This document shows positions 37,593 through 45,317 of a DNA stretch of 64,000 nt, piece by piece. The first letter of the stretch is position 1; each line of letters begins with the position of its first letter. Below the pieces are notes generated by a model. It made no database searches. It was not told the DNA's origin and saw nothing but the letters and a program-made list of their open reading frames with translations. The DNA comes from Janthinobacterium sp. FW305-129 (lineage in GTDB: Bacteria; Pseudomonadota; Gammaproteobacteria; Burkholderiales; Burkholderiaceae_D). The stretch spans positions 99,004 to 163,003 of the forward strand of contig NZ_JACYMM010000008.1 of the NCBI RefSeq assembly GCF_020858115.1. Reading direction: 5' to 3'. The translations under genes and the position numbers were made by a program.

Positions 37593-37728
37593 GCTTGACC
37601 GCCCGCTGCGTTAAAAACAGGCTCATCCTACACGCTTGGGGAGATCGGGGTGCGCGGTTTGCGCAAGGCAGGCACAGGAAAAGCCGGGGCGCATGCGATT
37701 GCCGCCCCGCTTGTTCCTGCTCAAACTA

Positions 37729-39216
37729 TCAGGCAGCTTCCGCCTTCTTGCGCGCGGGACGGCGTGCCGGGGTCTTGCGCGGGGCCTTGGCAGGCTTGTC
37801 TTCCGCCACGACGGCCGCTTCCACCGGCGCCGCCTCAATCACAGGCGCCGCTTCCGCCACGGTATCGGCCGCCTTCCTGGCCGGCTTTTTCGCCGCTGCA
37901 GTCTTGCGCGCCGGCGTGCGGGGCTTGGCCTTCGGCTTCGCTTCGGCGGCGGCTTCCACGATCACTTCGGCTACCGGCTCAGGCACCGGTTCGGGCGCTG
38001 GCGCCACTTCGGCCACTTCGGCACGCGCTTCGCGGACGCCATCGCCATTCTTGCGGCCGCCACGGCCATTGCGGCGCGAACCGCGCTTGGCGTTGCCGTC
38101 TTCCGCCACCACCTCGACTGCGGCTTCGGCCACTTCGTGCACCACTTCCGGCTGCGGCGCCGGCGCATACTGCTCGATGACGGTTGTTTCGGCGTCGGCC
38201 ACCGGCACGAAAGCCTGTGGCGCGGACTCGCCGCGGCGTTGCTCGTTCTGCTTGCGGCCACCACGGCCATTGCGGCGCGAATCGCGGCGGCTGCCGCCTT
38301 CGCGGTGATTGCCCTCTTCCGCCGTCGCGCCGGCTTCGCCGCTGGCGATGACTTCACTGGCGACTTCCCCGTTCACGGGCGCAGCGACAGGCACCAGGCC
38401 GCTGCTGCGGTAGACATAGGCGCCCGATTTTTCGTCGCGGCCAAATTCCAGCAAGCCGCGCGTCTGCGCTTCTTCCAGCAGGTTGCCGAAGGTGCGGAAA
38501 CCGTAGTAGGACTCGCTGAAGTCCGGCTTGCGGCGCTTGATCGCTTCCTTCAGCATCGAAGCCCAGATCTTGCCGCTGTCGCCCCGCTCGGACACCAGCG
38601 CGTCGAACGTTTCGACGGCCATTTCGATCGCTTCCGTCTTGCGCGACTCGTATTTTTCCTTGCGGCGCACTTCTTCGTCGGCCGAACGCTTAGGCGCAGG
38701 CGTGTCGCGCGCGTCGCGCTTGGCGGCCGTGCGGCGGCTCTCGCGCACCAGGTCATCGTAGAAAATGAATTCGTCGCAGTTCGCCACCAGCAGGTCGGAG
38801 GTCGACTGCTTGACGCCCACGCCGATCACCTGCTTGGCGTTTTCGCGCAGTTTCGACACCAGCGGCGAGAAATCGGAATCGCCGCTGATGATGACGAAGG
38901 TGTTCACGTGGGCCTTGGTGTAGCACAGGTCCAGTGCATCGACGACGAGGCGGATGTCGGCCGAATTCTTGCCGGACTGGCGCACGTGGGGAATTTCGAT
39001 CAGTTCGAAGTTCGCCTCATGCATGGTGCCCTTGAAACTTTTATAACGGTCCCAGTCGCAATATGCCTTCTTGACAACAATACTGCCCTTGAGCAGCAAG
39101 CGTTCGAGGATGGGCTTGATATCGAATTTTTCGTAATTTGCATCTCGCACGCCGAGCGCGACGTTCTCGAAGTCGCAAAACACGGCCATGCTGAGGTTTT
39201 CTGGGGATGACGCCAT
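37729..39216 (-). CDS. NYN-domain protein with LOTUS/OST-HTH domain and basic repeat tail
   Basis: 495 residues. The NYN (PIN-like) domain at about 10-160 shows the acidic residues of the fold: AVFCDFENVALG, KNSADIRLVVDALDL and VIISGDSDFSPLVSKLRE. A LOTUS/OST-HTH domain follows (about 205-290: IEMAVETFDALVSERGDSGK and SYYGFRTFGNLLEEAQ). The remainder is low-complexity, with two RRNGRGGRK blocks (RGG-like RNA-binding) and an Ala/Lys/Pro tail ending RRPARKKAEAA. NYN-LOTUS proteins (LabA/DUF88 type) are thought to bind or cut RNA. It is encoded alone. Confidence 0.9.
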   Translation of the reverse strand: MASSPENLSMAVFCDFENVALGVRDANYEKFDIKPILERLLLKGSIVVKKAYCDWDRYKSFKGTMHEANFELIEIPHVRQSGKNSADIRLVVDALDLCYTKAHVNTFVIISGDSDFSPLVSKLRENAKQVIGVGVKQSTSDLLVANCDEFIFYDDLVRESRRTAAKRDARDTPAPKRSADEEVRRKEKYESRKTEAIEMAVETFDALVSERGDSGKIWASMLKEAIKRRKPDFSESYYGFRTFGNLLEEAQTRGLLEFGRDEKSGAYVYRSSGLVPVAAPVNGEVASEVIASGEAGATAEEGNHREGGSRRDSRRNGRGGRKQNEQRRGESAPQAFVPVADAETTVIEQYAPAPQPEVVHEVAEAAVEVVAEDGNAKRGSRRNGRGGRKNGDGVREARAEVAEVAPAPEPVPEPVAEVIVEAAAEAKPKAKPRTPARKTAAAKKPARKAADTVAEAAPVIEAAPVEAAVVAEDKPAKAPRKTPARRPARKKAEAA

Positions 39217-39327
39217 AAGGGTGAATTCTCGCTGATGATAAGGGCGGACGGGAAGCGCAACGCCTCCCTTTTCCCCTAGTATATTCGCCCATCCCCCGTT
39301 TCGGCGACAACTATCGTGCGCGGCAGC

Positions 39328-40560
39328 CTATTGCGCGCCGCCGGCGGCGCCCGCACTGGCGCCGGCGACCGGCCAAACAACGCTTTCATCGACCGAATAC
39401 AGCTGGCATGGCAGGCTGCTGCGGCGCTGGCACGAAGCGAGCGCACGCACATCGGGGCTTTCGCCCTCTTCCGCCCAGCCCCAGGCGCCGCTGGCCGACA
39501 GGGCAAAGGCGCGCGGCGCGGTTTTCTCCAGGAAGACGCGATAGGCGGCGCGGCCCTGCTCTTCCAGGTACGGCACGGCGGCGATATCGTCCTGCGGCGC
39601 GAAATGTGTGGCGGGCGGCGGCGGCGCATCGGCCACGCGATAGACCTGGCGCACCGGCATGCCGATTCTCTGCAGGAAGCGCTCGGTGGCGGGCAGCCAC
39701 ACGGCCACGCCATCGCGGCTGCCAAGGGTCAGGTGGGCGTCGCGCTTGAACGGGCCATAGGCCAGCAGTTGCGCCCGGCCGCCGGAACCGGTAAAGGAAT
39801 TGAACAGCCGCCGCGCCAGCGCCGGCGAAAAATACGCGTCGTTCGCGCCATACAGCCACAGGCTGGGAATGTGGTTGTAGGCGCCCAGGGTGGCGAAAGT
39901 CTTGGCCAGCGCCCCTTGCCAGTCGCAGCCGGGCATGTCGACGCGCAGGCCACCGGAAAAATTGAGCACGCCGCGCACGCCGGGCAGCACCCGGGTGGCC
40001 AGCGCCAGCGCCGCCATGCCGCCATACGACTGCCCCGCGACGACGATGCGCTGCGGGTCGACCCAGCTCTGGCGGCGCGCATATGCCAGCGCGGCGAGCA
40101 TGTCGCGCGCCTGGCCCTGGGCGTTGCCCAGCATGTCGCAGCCGAAATCGCGGTAGGCGCCCGTGGAGCGCGCAAAGCCGGCGCGCATGGGCAGCATCAC
40201 GGCGTAGCCGCGGCGCACGAACTCGGTCGCCATATAGATGAAGCGCTCGCGCTGCTGCAGCCGGGCCGGGCCGGGCTGCTTGCCGTGATTCATCAGCAGC
40301 AGGGGAAACGGGCCGGGGCCGGCGGGCCGGAATACCGTCGTTTCCAGCGCTTCGCGCAAGCCGTCGCCAGCCGGCACCATCAGCACCTGCTCGTTCAGGC
40401 GCGCGTCGAGCGGTAGTTGCGCGTAGGCAAGCTCGGCTTTCAGGGGCAGGCAAGGCAGGCAGAGCAAAAAAACCAGCGAAATGGGGCGAAGCAGGTGGAA
40501 AATGACGGACTCCGTGAATGACTTCCCTGCCAGTCTAGACAGTGAAGTAGCACAGAACAA
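39328..40560 (-). CDS. Exported alpha/beta hydrolase (dienelactone-hydrolase-like)
   Basis: About 410 residues. The only initiator upstream of the hydrophobic signal segment (HLLRPISLVFLLCLPCLPLKA) is a TTG at 40558-40560, so the start is uncertain; the mature domain begins near AELAYAQLPLD. The catalytic elbow is VAGQSYGGMAA, the oxyanion region LLLMNHGKQ, and the acid and histidine probably lie at GANDAYFSP and RDAHLTLG. A C-terminal extension of about 110 residues is unlike standard dienelactone hydrolases. The substrate is unknown; it is probably periplasmic and acts on an ester or peptide. Confidence 0.8.
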   Translation of the reverse strand: MFCATSLSRLAGKSFTESVIFHLLRPISLVFLLCLPCLPLKAELAYAQLPLDARLNEQVLMVPAGDGLREALETTVFRPAGPGPFPLLLMNHGKQPGPARLQQRERFIYMATEFVRRGYAVMLPMRAGFARSTGAYRDFGCDMLGNAQGQARDMLAALAYARRQSWVDPQRIVVAGQSYGGMAALALATRVLPGVRGVLNFSGGLRVDMPGCDWQGALAKTFATLGAYNHIPSLWLYGANDAYFSPALARRLFNSFTGSGGRAQLLAYGPFKRDAHLTLGSRDGVAVWLPATERFLQRIGMPVRQVYRVADAPPPPATHFAPQDDIAAVPYLEEQGRAAYRVFLEKTAPRAFALSASGAWGWAEEGESPDVRALASCQRRSSLPCQLYSVDESVVWPVAGASAGAAGGAQ

Positions 40561-40693
40561 TATAAAAAAATTACGTGACGCACATATTTTTTACGGCAAC
40601 TACCTGCGGAAAAAATTGTTGCCCTACACCAACCACCATCAGCCACTTTTCCCGCCGGAAGGAGTAAACTGGATACATTCTGAAGGAGCTGCC

Positions 40694-41065
40694 ATGTCCA
40701 TATCCGCCCTCACCACCGGTACCTCGGGGCTGACCGCCAACCAGCGCGCGCTGGACGTGGCCGCCAACAATATCGCCAATGCGAATACGCCGGGCTTCCA
40801 GCCGCAGCAAGCCGGGTTCCAGGAAGCCAGCCCGGCCGGCACGGGCGTTACCCTCTCCGTGGAAGGGCGCAAGCTGGCCGCCACGGAAAGCGTCAGCGGC
40901 GCCAATGCGACCGCGGCCAAGGCGGCCGAAAGCCGGCCGAACGGCGTCGGCCTGGCCTCCGAACTGACCGATAACCTCGTCTACAAGGCCGGCTTCAACC
41001 TGTCGGCAAACGTCGTCAAGGCGGCCGACCAGGCCCTGGGCAGCCTGATCGACGTCAAGACTTAA
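40694..41065 (+). CDS. Stand-alone small flagellar rod-family protein (FlgC-like)
   Basis: 123 residues from an ATG with AAGGAG seven nt upstream. It contains the N-terminal rod motif (LTANQRALDVAANNIANANT, then PGF) and the matching C-terminal amphipathic motif (ASELTDNLVYKAGFNLSANV followed by VKAADQALGSLIDVK), with only a short, Ala/Gly-rich middle. That is the minimal rod-protein architecture, similar in size to FlgC. No other flagellar gene is nearby, so it is either a dispersed paralogue or adapted to another use. Flanked by an exported hydrolase on the left and the convergent TetR gene on the right. Confidence 0.78.
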   Translation: MSISALTTGTSGLTANQRALDVAANNIANANTPGFQPQQAGFQEASPAGTGVTLSVEGRKLAATESVSGANATAAKAAESRPNGVGLASELTDNLVYKAGFNLSANVVKAADQALGSLIDVKT

Positions 41066-41081
41066 GCACAGTCACTAGCGC

Positions 41082-41690
41082 TTAGATAGTCTGCTTGTTC
41101 ATTTCCAGCGCCAAGGGCGCCATTGCCGGCGTGATCAGCGCCAGCAGCCGTTCGGCGGGAATGCCGTCACGCGCCTGCACCGACAGGCCGTGCAGCAAGG
41201 CCGCATAGTAGTCGCCCAGCGCCTGCACGTCCGCATCCTCTTTTAATTCCCCTGCCAGTTGCGCCGCGCGCAGGCGCTCGATGACGGCTTGCGTGCGCGC
41301 GCGGCGGTGCTGCGCCAGCCAGTCGGCGATGCCCGCGTTGTCCGCGCTCGTATTCGTGGCGGCCGTCACCACCATGCAGCCTTGCGGCTGGCCGCTGCGC
41401 GTGTACAGCAGCACGGCCTCTTCCAGCATGCGCGCCACCGCGTCGCGCACGTTCAGGCTGGCCGCCAGCGCATGCACGGCAAACGCGCCTTCTCCCGTTT
41501 CATACAGCTCCACGGCTTCGCGGAACAGCTGCTCCTTCGAGCCGAACGCCGCGTAGATGCGCGCCGAGGCGATGCCCAGCGCCGCCACCAGGTCGGCCAT
41601 CGATACGCCTTCATAGCCGCGCGTCCAGAACGCGTCGCGCGCTTTTGCCAGCGCCAGCGCGCGGTCGAATTCCCTCGGTCTTCCTGCCAT
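41082..41690 (-). CDS. TetR-family transcriptional repressor
   Basis: 202 residues from the ATG at 41690, with GAGG upstream; starts further out are in non-conserved sequence. It begins MAGRPREFDRALALAKARDAF, and the HTH is YEGVSMADLVAALGIASARIYAAFGSKEQLF. The C-terminal ligand domain resembles the AcrR-like TetR_C_16 type. It is divergent from an isomerase-hydrolase-esterase operon, and two different palindromes lie in the 140 nt between them. It probably represses that operon and itself, released by a small organic effector. Confidence 0.92.
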   Translation of the reverse strand: MAGRPREFDRALALAKARDAFWTRGYEGVSMADLVAALGIASARIYAAFGSKEQLFREAVELYETGEGAFAVHALAASLNVRDAVARMLEEAVLLYTRSGQPQGCMVVTAATNTSADNAGIADWLAQHRRARTQAVIERLRAAQLAGELKEDADVQALGDYYAALLHGLSVQARDGIPAERLLALITPAMAPLALEMNKQTI

Positions 41691-41709
41691 TTTGATCCTC
41701 TGCTTACGA

Positions 41710-41722
41710 ACTGGCGGCCAGT
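41710..41722. promoter_or_regulatory. Palindrome next to the tetR start
   Basis: ACTGGC-G-GCCAGT, a perfect 6-bp inverted repeat around one base, 20 nt upstream of the tetR ATG and overlapping a -10-like TATACT on that strand. A candidate autoregulatory operator. Confidence 0.4.
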
Positions 41723-41796
41723 ATAACGCCTGGCGCCCGCGGCGCGTTCGCCATTTATTTTGCATCACGGGCTTGACCGCGCCAACAATTTCGCCT

Positions 41797-41820
41797 ATTC
41801 TTTGTCGATCGACAAACAAT
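41797..41820. promoter_or_regulatory. Long palindromic operator candidate before the isomerase operon
   Basis: TTTGTCGATCGACAAA (41801-41816) is a perfect 16-nt palindrome, extended by a further ATT/AAT pair outside one mismatch on each side. It ends 14 nt before the isomerase ATG, immediately upstream of the AGGAG ribosome site, so a bound repressor would block transcript elongation or initiation. Confidence 0.6.
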
Positions 41821-41830
41821 AGGAGCCGAT

Positions 41831-42892
41831 ATGAAAACCATCCAAGGACCAAGCCTGCACCTGGCACAATTCGCCGCCGACACGGCGCCCTTCAACACCC
41901 TGCCCGCCATCGCCGAATGGGCGGCGGGCATGGGCTTCAAGGCCCTGCAGATTCCCGCCTGGGATGCGCGCCTGTTCGACGTGGCGCAAGCGGCGCACAG
42001 CCAGCAATACTGCGACGACCTGGTTGCCATGCTGGCCAGCCATGGCCTCGTCATCAGCGAACTGACGACGCACATCCTCGGCCAGCTGGTCGCCGTGCAC
42101 CCGGCCTACGACGCGCTGTGCGACAGCTTTGCGCCGGCACACCTGCACGGCCAGCCGGCTGCGCGCACCGAGTGGGCCATCGAGCAAGTGAAACTGGCGG
42201 CCATGGCCTCGAAACGCCTGGGCCTGACCGACATGGGCACGTTCTCCGGCTCATTCGCCTGGCCCTACCTGTTCCCGTTCCCGCAGCGCCCGCCCGGCCT
42301 GATCGAGGCGGCCTTCGACGAACTGGCGCGCCGCTGGCTGCCCATCCTCGACGTGTGCGAGGAACAAGGCATCAACCTGTGCTACGAAATCCACCCGAGC
42401 GAAGACCTGCATGACGGCATCAGCTTCGAGATGTTTTACGAGCGCGTAGGCCGCCACCCGCGCTGCAAGATGCTGTTCGACCCCAGCCACTTCGTGCTGC
42501 AGCAGCTGAACTACCTGGAATTCATCGATATCTACAAGGACCACATCCGCATGTTCCATGTGAAGGATGCGGAATTCAATCCGACGGGACGGCAAGGCAT
42601 CTACGGCGGCTACCAGTCGTGGGAAAACCGCGCCGGGCGTTTCCGCTCGCTGGGCGACGGCCAGGTCGATTTCAAGGCGATCTTCTCGAAGATGGCGCAG
42701 AACGACTACGCGGGCTGGGCCACGCTGGAATGGGAATGCTGCCTGAAGGACCAGGAGGTGGGCGCGCGTGAAGGCGTGGCCTTCATCAACGCCCACATCA
42801 TTCCCGTGACCGACAAGATCTTCGACGACTTCGCCGGCGCCCCCGTCAGTGAACAACAGATCCATCAATTGCTGGGTATCCAGCACAACTGA
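41831..42892 (+). CDS. Sugar phosphate isomerase/epimerase family protein (xylose-isomerase-like TIM barrel)
   Basis: 353 residues with the AP-endonuclease-2 TIM-barrel fold. Metal-binding residues are likely in LCYEIHPSED, KMLFDPSHFVLQ, RMFHVKDAEF and the C-terminal ATLEWECC. The ribosome site AGGAG is well placed. First gene of a three-gene operon, followed after 13 nt by an epoxide-hydrolase-like enzyme and then an esterase. The family acts on sugars or polyols; the substrate is not deducible, but the operon suggests breakdown of a substituted or esterified carbohydrate-like compound. Confidence 0.88.
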   Translation: MKTIQGPSLHLAQFAADTAPFNTLPAIAEWAAGMGFKALQIPAWDARLFDVAQAAHSQQYCDDLVAMLASHGLVISELTTHILGQLVAVHPAYDALCDSFAPAHLHGQPAARTEWAIEQVKLAAMASKRLGLTDMGTFSGSFAWPYLFPFPQRPPGLIEAAFDELARRWLPILDVCEEQGINLCYEIHPSEDLHDGISFEMFYERVGRHPRCKMLFDPSHFVLQQLNYLEFIDIYKDHIRMFHVKDAEFNPTGRQGIYGGYQSWENRAGRFRSLGDGQVDFKAIFSKMAQNDYAGWATLEWECCLKDQEVGAREGVAFINAHIIPVTDKIFDDFAGAPVSEQQIHQLLGIQHN

Positions 42893-42905
42893 ACAAGGAA
42901 ACACC

Positions 42906-43766
42906 ATGAACGAATTTACCCATGACTACGTCCGCATCGACGGCCAGCGCCTGCATTGCGTGATCGCTGGTCCCGGCACCGGCAAACCCGTGCTCTTGAT
43001 TCCCGGCTGGCCGCAAACCTGGTATGCGTGGCGCCACGTGATGGCGGCGCTGGCCGCCAGCGGCTACCAGGCCATCGCCATCGATCCGCCCGGCAGCGGA
43101 CACTCGGAACGTCCGGCCGGCGGCTACGACACGGGCGCCGTTGCCGCCACCCTGCACCGCGCCATGCTGGCCCTGGGCCATGCGCAGTACGACGTCGTCG
43201 GCCACGACATCGGCATGTGGGTCGGATATGCGCTGGCCAGCGATTTCCCGCAAGCCGTGACGAAACTGGCGCTGACGGAAGCCGTGATTCCCGGCCTGGC
43301 GCCCGCGCCGCCGATTTTCGTCGCGCCGTCCGACAACATCTTCCTGTGGCACTTCATGTTCAACCAGGTGCTGGACTTGCCGGAAATGCTCACGGCGGGC
43401 AAGGAGCGCGAATACATCCGCTTCATCCTGGACCGCTGGTCGTACCGCCGCGACAAGGTGGCCGTCGACGTGTATGCGGACGCGTATGCCACGCCAGGCG
43501 CCCTGCGCGCCGGCTTCGCCTACTACCGCGCCATTCCGGAAACCATCCGTCAAAATCTGGAACGGGCAAAACGCAGCCTGGCCATGCCCGTGCTGGCCAT
43601 CGGCGCCGACCATGCGACGAATGACGCTCCCCTGCTGACCATGCAGGGCAAAGCGGGCAATCTAAAAGGCGCCATCGTCGCCGAATGCGGCCACTTCATC
43701 ATGGAAGAACAGCCGGAAGCATTCATCGCCCACCTGCTGCCCTTCCTGGCGGGAGACGCGGCATGA
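42906..43766 (+). CDS. Epoxide-hydrolase-like alpha/beta hydrolase
   Basis: 286 residues. The nucleophile elbow is VVGHDIGMWVG, with Asp instead of Ser, the mark of epoxide hydrolases and haloalkane dehalogenases; the oxyanion segment is LLIPGWPQTWYAW. The cap and terminal histidine region (VAECGHFIMEEQPEAF) are complete. It starts 13 nt after the isomerase stop and overlaps the next gene by 4 nt (ATGA), so it is translationally coupled to the esterase. Epoxide hydrolase is favoured over dehalogenase because the WPQTWYAWR segment matches that group, but the substrate is unknown. Confidence 0.88.
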   Translation: MNEFTHDYVRIDGQRLHCVIAGPGTGKPVLLIPGWPQTWYAWRHVMAALAASGYQAIAIDPPGSGHSERPAGGYDTGAVAATLHRAMLALGHAQYDVVGHDIGMWVGYALASDFPQAVTKLALTEAVIPGLAPAPPIFVAPSDNIFLWHFMFNQVLDLPEMLTAGKEREYIRFILDRWSYRRDKVAVDVYADAYATPGALRAGFAYYRAIPETIRQNLERAKRSLAMPVLAIGADHATNDAPLLTMQGKAGNLKGAIVAECGHFIMEEQPEAFIAHLLPFLAGDAA

Positions 43767-44692
43767 ACCTGGATCCGCTGATCGCCGCCTGGCTGGAACA
43801 GAGCAGGGATGCGCCGCCGCCCGCCTCGCTGGCAGACCTGCGCGCGGCCACGGAAACGGGCTTGCGCCAGCTGCATGGTTCCCTGGAAGATGTCACCTCG
43901 ATCAAGGATTACGTGCTGCCGGGCGAGCATGCGCTGACCGTGCGCGCCTACGTGCCGGCCGGCGCGGAGACGGGCCAGCCCCTGCCCGCCATCGTCTTTG
44001 CGCATGGCGGCGGATGGTGCCTGTGTTCGCTGGACCTGTACGACAATCCGTGCCGCGCGCTGGCCAACGCCACCGGCTGCGTGATCTTTTCCGTCGACTA
44101 CCGGCTGGCGCCCGAGCACAAGTTCCCCGTGCCGCTGAACGACTTTTACCGGGCCTTGTGCTGGGTCGCCGAACATGCGGCGGCGCTGGGCATCGATGCG
44201 AAACGGCTGGCCGTGGGCGGCGACAGCGCGGGCGGCAACCTGGCGGCGGCCGCCGCCCTGATGGCGCGCGACCAGGCGGGACCCGCGCTGGCGCACCAGC
44301 TGCTGCTGTACCCGGCGCTCGATTTTGCCTTCGACACGGCTTCGTACCAGCGCTATGCGGAAGGCCATTCGCTGACGCGGGAAGCGATGCGTTTTTGCTG
44401 GTCGGCGTACCTGAACGAGCCGTCCGACAGCGCGCAGCCTTACGCGGCGCCCCTGCGGGCGGCCTCGTTGAAGGACTTGCCGCCGGCCACGGTGCTGGTG
44501 TGCGAATACGACCCGCTGCATGACGAGGGCGTGGCGTATGCGCGGTATTTGCGCGACGACGGCGTGGCGGCGCAATGCGTGCAGCTCGACGGCATGATCC
44601 ATGCGTCGATGCACATGCTGGGCTTGACGCCAGCGGCGCGCGGCCTGTTCGATGTGGCGGGCAAGGCCATGCGGCAAGCGCTGGCGGCATAA
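43763..44692 (+). CDS. Hormone-sensitive-lipase family esterase
   Basis: 309 residues beginning at the ATGA overlap with the preceding gene. HSL family marks are the oxyanion HGGGWC, SVDYRLAPEHKFP, the nucleophile motif GGDSAGGNLAAA, and the acid/histidine region EYDPLHDEG and MIHASMHM. It is cytoplasmic, with no signal peptide. Such enzymes cleave short acyl esters or lactones. Last gene of the TetR-linked operon; a terminator follows immediately. Confidence 0.92.
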   Translation: MNLDPLIAAWLEQSRDAPPPASLADLRAATETGLRQLHGSLEDVTSIKDYVLPGEHALTVRAYVPAGAETGQPLPAIVFAHGGGWCLCSLDLYDNPCRALANATGCVIFSVDYRLAPEHKFPVPLNDFYRALCWVAEHAAALGIDAKRLAVGGDSAGGNLAAAAALMARDQAGPALAHQLLLYPALDFAFDTASYQRYAEGHSLTREAMRFCWSAYLNEPSDSAQPYAAPLRAASLKDLPPATVLVCEYDPLHDEGVAYARYLRDDGVAAQCVQLDGMIHASMHMLGLTPAARGLFDVAGKAMRQALAA

Positions 44693-44730
44693 AAAAAACG
44701 CGCCGGGGATGGCTCCACGGCGCGTTTTTT
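44691..44730. terminator. Bidirectional rho-independent terminator
   Basis: An A tract, ACGCGCC, a loop, GGCGCGT and a T tract lie between the convergent esterase gene and the gene at 44745-45290. Both strands end in a T run, so it can stop both operons. Confidence 0.88.
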
Positions 44731-44744
44731 CCATCAGTTGCGCA

Positions 44745-45290
44745 TCATTCCACCAGCTTGCGCACTTCGATGCCGTTCAGCCACTTCACGTGGCGCGGGC
44801 CCGTGCGGATGTCCTTTGCCGAAATGAGGGCGATCTCGCCATCGTTGTCGTCGAGCGCCTTGCCGTTTTTTTCGTAGTAGACGATCACGCCCTCGCCGGC
44901 CGGCGCGTTATACAGCTCGCCCCAGGAAAACACCACCGCGTAGCCATCCGTGGCCGTGGCGATGATGGCGAGCTTCTTGACGTCATTGTGGCCGGGCGCA
45001 TCGAGCACCGCCTTGTCGAGGATGTCGCGCAGGCGCACGCCCTTGTAGCTGGTGATGGTTTCGGCCTTGTCGCCATTATGGCGCGTGACGGCGATTTCCC
45101 CGCCGTTGGCCGGCGGCAGCTGGCGCAGGTCGGCCACCTTCAGGGTCAACGGCGTTTCCACCATGCCCGTCACGGCGAGCGCATGGCTCATATTGTCGCG
45201 CGCAGGCGCGGGAGCGGGAGCGGCAGACCACGCGGGCGCCGCGGCCAGCAACGCCGCCGAGGTAAAGCCAGCCAATATTTTCTTCAACAT
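44745..45290 (-). CDS. Periplasmic sulfite-oxidase-fold (molybdopterin-binding-like) protein without cysteine
   Basis: 181 residues from the ATG at 45290 (AAAGGA upstream). A Sec signal peptide ends near AAPAWSA. The mature part resembles the oxidoreductase molybdopterin-binding fold (SSF56524): GVRLRDILDKAVLD, ATDGYAVVFSWGELYN and a C-terminal HVKWLNGIEVRKL. It contains no cysteine, so it lacks the residue that ligates molybdenum in true sulfite oxidases. It follows a TonB receptor by 27 nt on the same strand, under two ModE-like boxes. I infer a binding or handling role for a molybdenum species rather than catalysis; a copper or other ligand is not excluded. Confidence 0.75.
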   Translation of the reverse strand: MLKKILAGFTSAALLAAAPAWSAAPAPAPARDNMSHALAVTGMVETPLTLKVADLRQLPPANGGEIAVTRHNGDKAETITSYKGVRLRDILDKAVLDAPGHNDVKKLAIIATATDGYAVVFSWGELYNAPAGEGVIVYYEKNGKALDDNDGEIALISAKDIRTGPRHVKWLNGIEVRKLVE

Positions 45291-45317
45291 GCTGTGTCCT
45301 TTCATGACAGTGACAAA

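Noticed and set aside
37636..39210. 524-codon + strand frame rich in Phe, Arg and Gly
   Set aside because: Antisense to the NYN protein; the sequence mirrors its Ala/Lys repeats.
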